Below, in pieces: positions 7,340 through 8,035 of a stretch of DNA of 8,035 nt. Under the pieces are notes generated by a model. That model worked only from the letters and a program-made list of their open reading frames with translations, was not told the DNA's origin and searched no databases. Source of the stretch: Bacteroides sp. (GTDB lineage Bacteria > Bacteroidota > Bacteroidia > Bacteroidales > GCA-2748055); assembly GCA_011048475.1 (NCBI GenBank), contig DSDZ01000242.1, positions 1 to 8,035 on the forward strand. The letters are read 5' to 3'. Position 1 is the first letter of the stretch. Each line of letters starts with the position of its first letter. The translations under genes were made by a program, and so were the position numbers.

Positions 7340-8035
7340 CTACTTCTTTATAAACTTCGCGGCACCCACATACCCCTGTTCTCCATACACACTGAGGATA
7401 TACAATCCCCGTACCAGCTCTTGGGCATTGTATTCATAGGTGCGCCTGTTCTCCAGCTCCATTCTTACAACTTCCTGCCCAAGAATATTGGTGATCATGA
7501 TCATCTGCATATCCACCTTGTTTTCAATATACATGATATCGGTCACAGGGTTGGGGTAGAATGAAATCTCCTGGAATGAAATTGGTTTATCGTTGATACC
7601 CAGTTCAACATCATTGAACCAGACCACAGGCACTTCATTGACATAGCCTCCAACAGTATCCAGCACCACATATTTCCTGTTTGGACCTCCTCCCGGGAAT
7701 TCACTCTTGTCGTCATCCCAGCTGCTGTCAATACGGAACTTGTACTGCATGGTATCTCCTTCCCCCCCAACAGGTGCAAAGGCAGCCGGAATGGTCACAT
7801 AGATACCGTCACCTCCCAGGTCATACAGCTCATCGTTCCAGTCACCTCCCCAGCCATTCATTGAACCTGCCACATCCACATAGTTTTCCCTGGCCACAAA
7901 TGTTCCTTTGGTAATCTCATTATTCATGTTCACTGAAAGGGTCACCGGAACCATCCCCGGGATGGTGTTGTTCCAGACAGATTTTGCCTCCCTGCCACCT
8001 TCGATCACCGTGGCGTGTCTGTTTGGACCTCCTCC
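7340..8035 (-). CDS. C-terminal part of a secreted repeat protein with carbohydrate-binding-like domains and T9SS sorting domain
   Basis: The reading frame is open to the right edge, giving 231 residues, so the 5' end lies outside the window. A GTG at 8006-8008 could be mistaken for a start, but the frame continues through GGGPNRHAT before it. Numbering from the edge, residues 1-22 are the end of one repeat. Residues about 29-142 form a full beta-sandwich copy, with VDVAGSMNGW (53-62), GGDGIYV (74-80), MQYKFRID (96-103) and GGGPNR (115-120), ending VWFND. This pattern resembles the starch-binding-like or CBM48/E-set-like modules found in Bacteroidota secreted proteins. Residues about 154-231 form a type A T9SS sorting domain (YPNP at 160-163, NILGQEV, ending FIKK). 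Any catalytic part would lie upstream, unseen. Glycan binding is inferred from fold resemblance and from the neighbouring GH13 gene. Other options are a cell-surface repeat protein or the tail of another hydrolase. Confidence 0.8.
   Translation of the reverse strand, partial: GGGPNRHATVIEGGREAKSVWNNTIPGMVPVTLSVNMNNEITKGTFVARENYVDVAGSMNGWGGDWNDELYDLGGDGIYVTIPAAFAPVGGEGDTMQYKFRIDSSWDDDKSEFPGGGPNRKYVVLDTVGGYVNEVPVVWFNDVELGINDKPISFQEISFYPNPVTDIMYIENKVDMQMIMITNILGQEVVRMELENRRTYEYNAQELVRGLYILSVYGEQGYVGAAKFIKK
7677..7693 (-). repeat. 17-base direct repeat within the protein repeat, copy 2 of 2 in reading direction
   Basis: CTGTTTGGACCTCCTCC on the plus strand is identical to 8019-8035. It encodes GGGPNR with the same codons near the end of the binding-like module. 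The copies are 342 bases (114 codons) apart, in frame, which marks the period of the tandem domain repeat. Confidence 0.8.
8019..8035 (-). repeat. 17-base direct repeat within the protein repeat, copy 1, at window edge
   Basis: This copy is identical to 7677-7693 and is cut by the window end, so the true identity may extend further. It codes for the GGGPNR that closes the preceding, mostly unseen module. Confidence 0.8.

Noticed and set aside
8006..8008. GTG start for the repeat-protein gene, making it a complete 222-residue protein
   Set aside because: The frame stays open to the window edge, and the upstream residues GGGPNR match the conserved end of the next module, so the gene continues beyond 8035. 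There is also no signal peptide after the GTG, which a T9SS cargo needs.
1..8035. tRNA or rRNA genes, CRISPR arrays, insertion sequences, phage or defence genes
   Set aside because: Nearly all the sequence is accounted for by the five minus-strand genes. The gaps are at most 171 bases and hold no such structures, spaced repeats or transposase fragments that I can recognise.

Overview
The window comes from a member of the Bacteroidota (Bacteroidetes). It is probably an environmental or anaerobic lineage that carries the type IX secretion system (T9SS) rather than a gut Bacteroides. Four things support this. The isoleucyl-tRNA synthetase is of the eukaryote-like type 2 with the altered GIHH signature. 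Next to it lies a DksA/TraR-like protein that has lost most of its zinc ligands. A promoter of the TTG / TAnnTTTG type sits in front of ileS. Two secreted proteins end in type A T9SS sorting domains (YPNP motif near the start of the domain, basic or hydrophobic tail). All recognisable genes are on the minus strand, so transcription runs from high to low coordinates.

Layout in transcription order. (1) 8035-7340 is the C-terminal part of a secreted protein. It holds a carbohydrate-binding-like beta-sandwich repeat, the tail of a preceding copy, and a T9SS sorting domain. A strong intrinsic terminator follows at 7285-7320. (2) 7257-4138 is a complete, secreted, multidomain GH13 alpha-amylase-family enzyme with a signal peptide, N-terminal beta domains, a CBM48-like domain, a catalytic barrel with all catalytic residues, an Ig-like domain and a T9SS sorting domain. 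(3) The 171-base gap 4137-3967 holds a good Bacteroidota promoter and a ribosome-binding site for ileS. (4) 3966-532 is ileS, 473-99 is the dksA-like gene, and 66-1 is the first 22 codons of lspA, leaving the window. These three are closely spaced and probably form one housekeeping operon.

The left half (translation, transcription regulation, lipoprotein maturation) is core genome. The right half looks like part of an extracellular alpha-glucan (starch or glycogen) utilisation locus, with products carried across the outer membrane by T9SS. I do not see an undescribed system. The points most worth a second look are the mupirocin-hyper-resistance type signature in IleRS, the cysteine-poor DksA that keeps an acidic DxxD tip, and the tandem 114-residue repeat protein that continues beyond the right edge.
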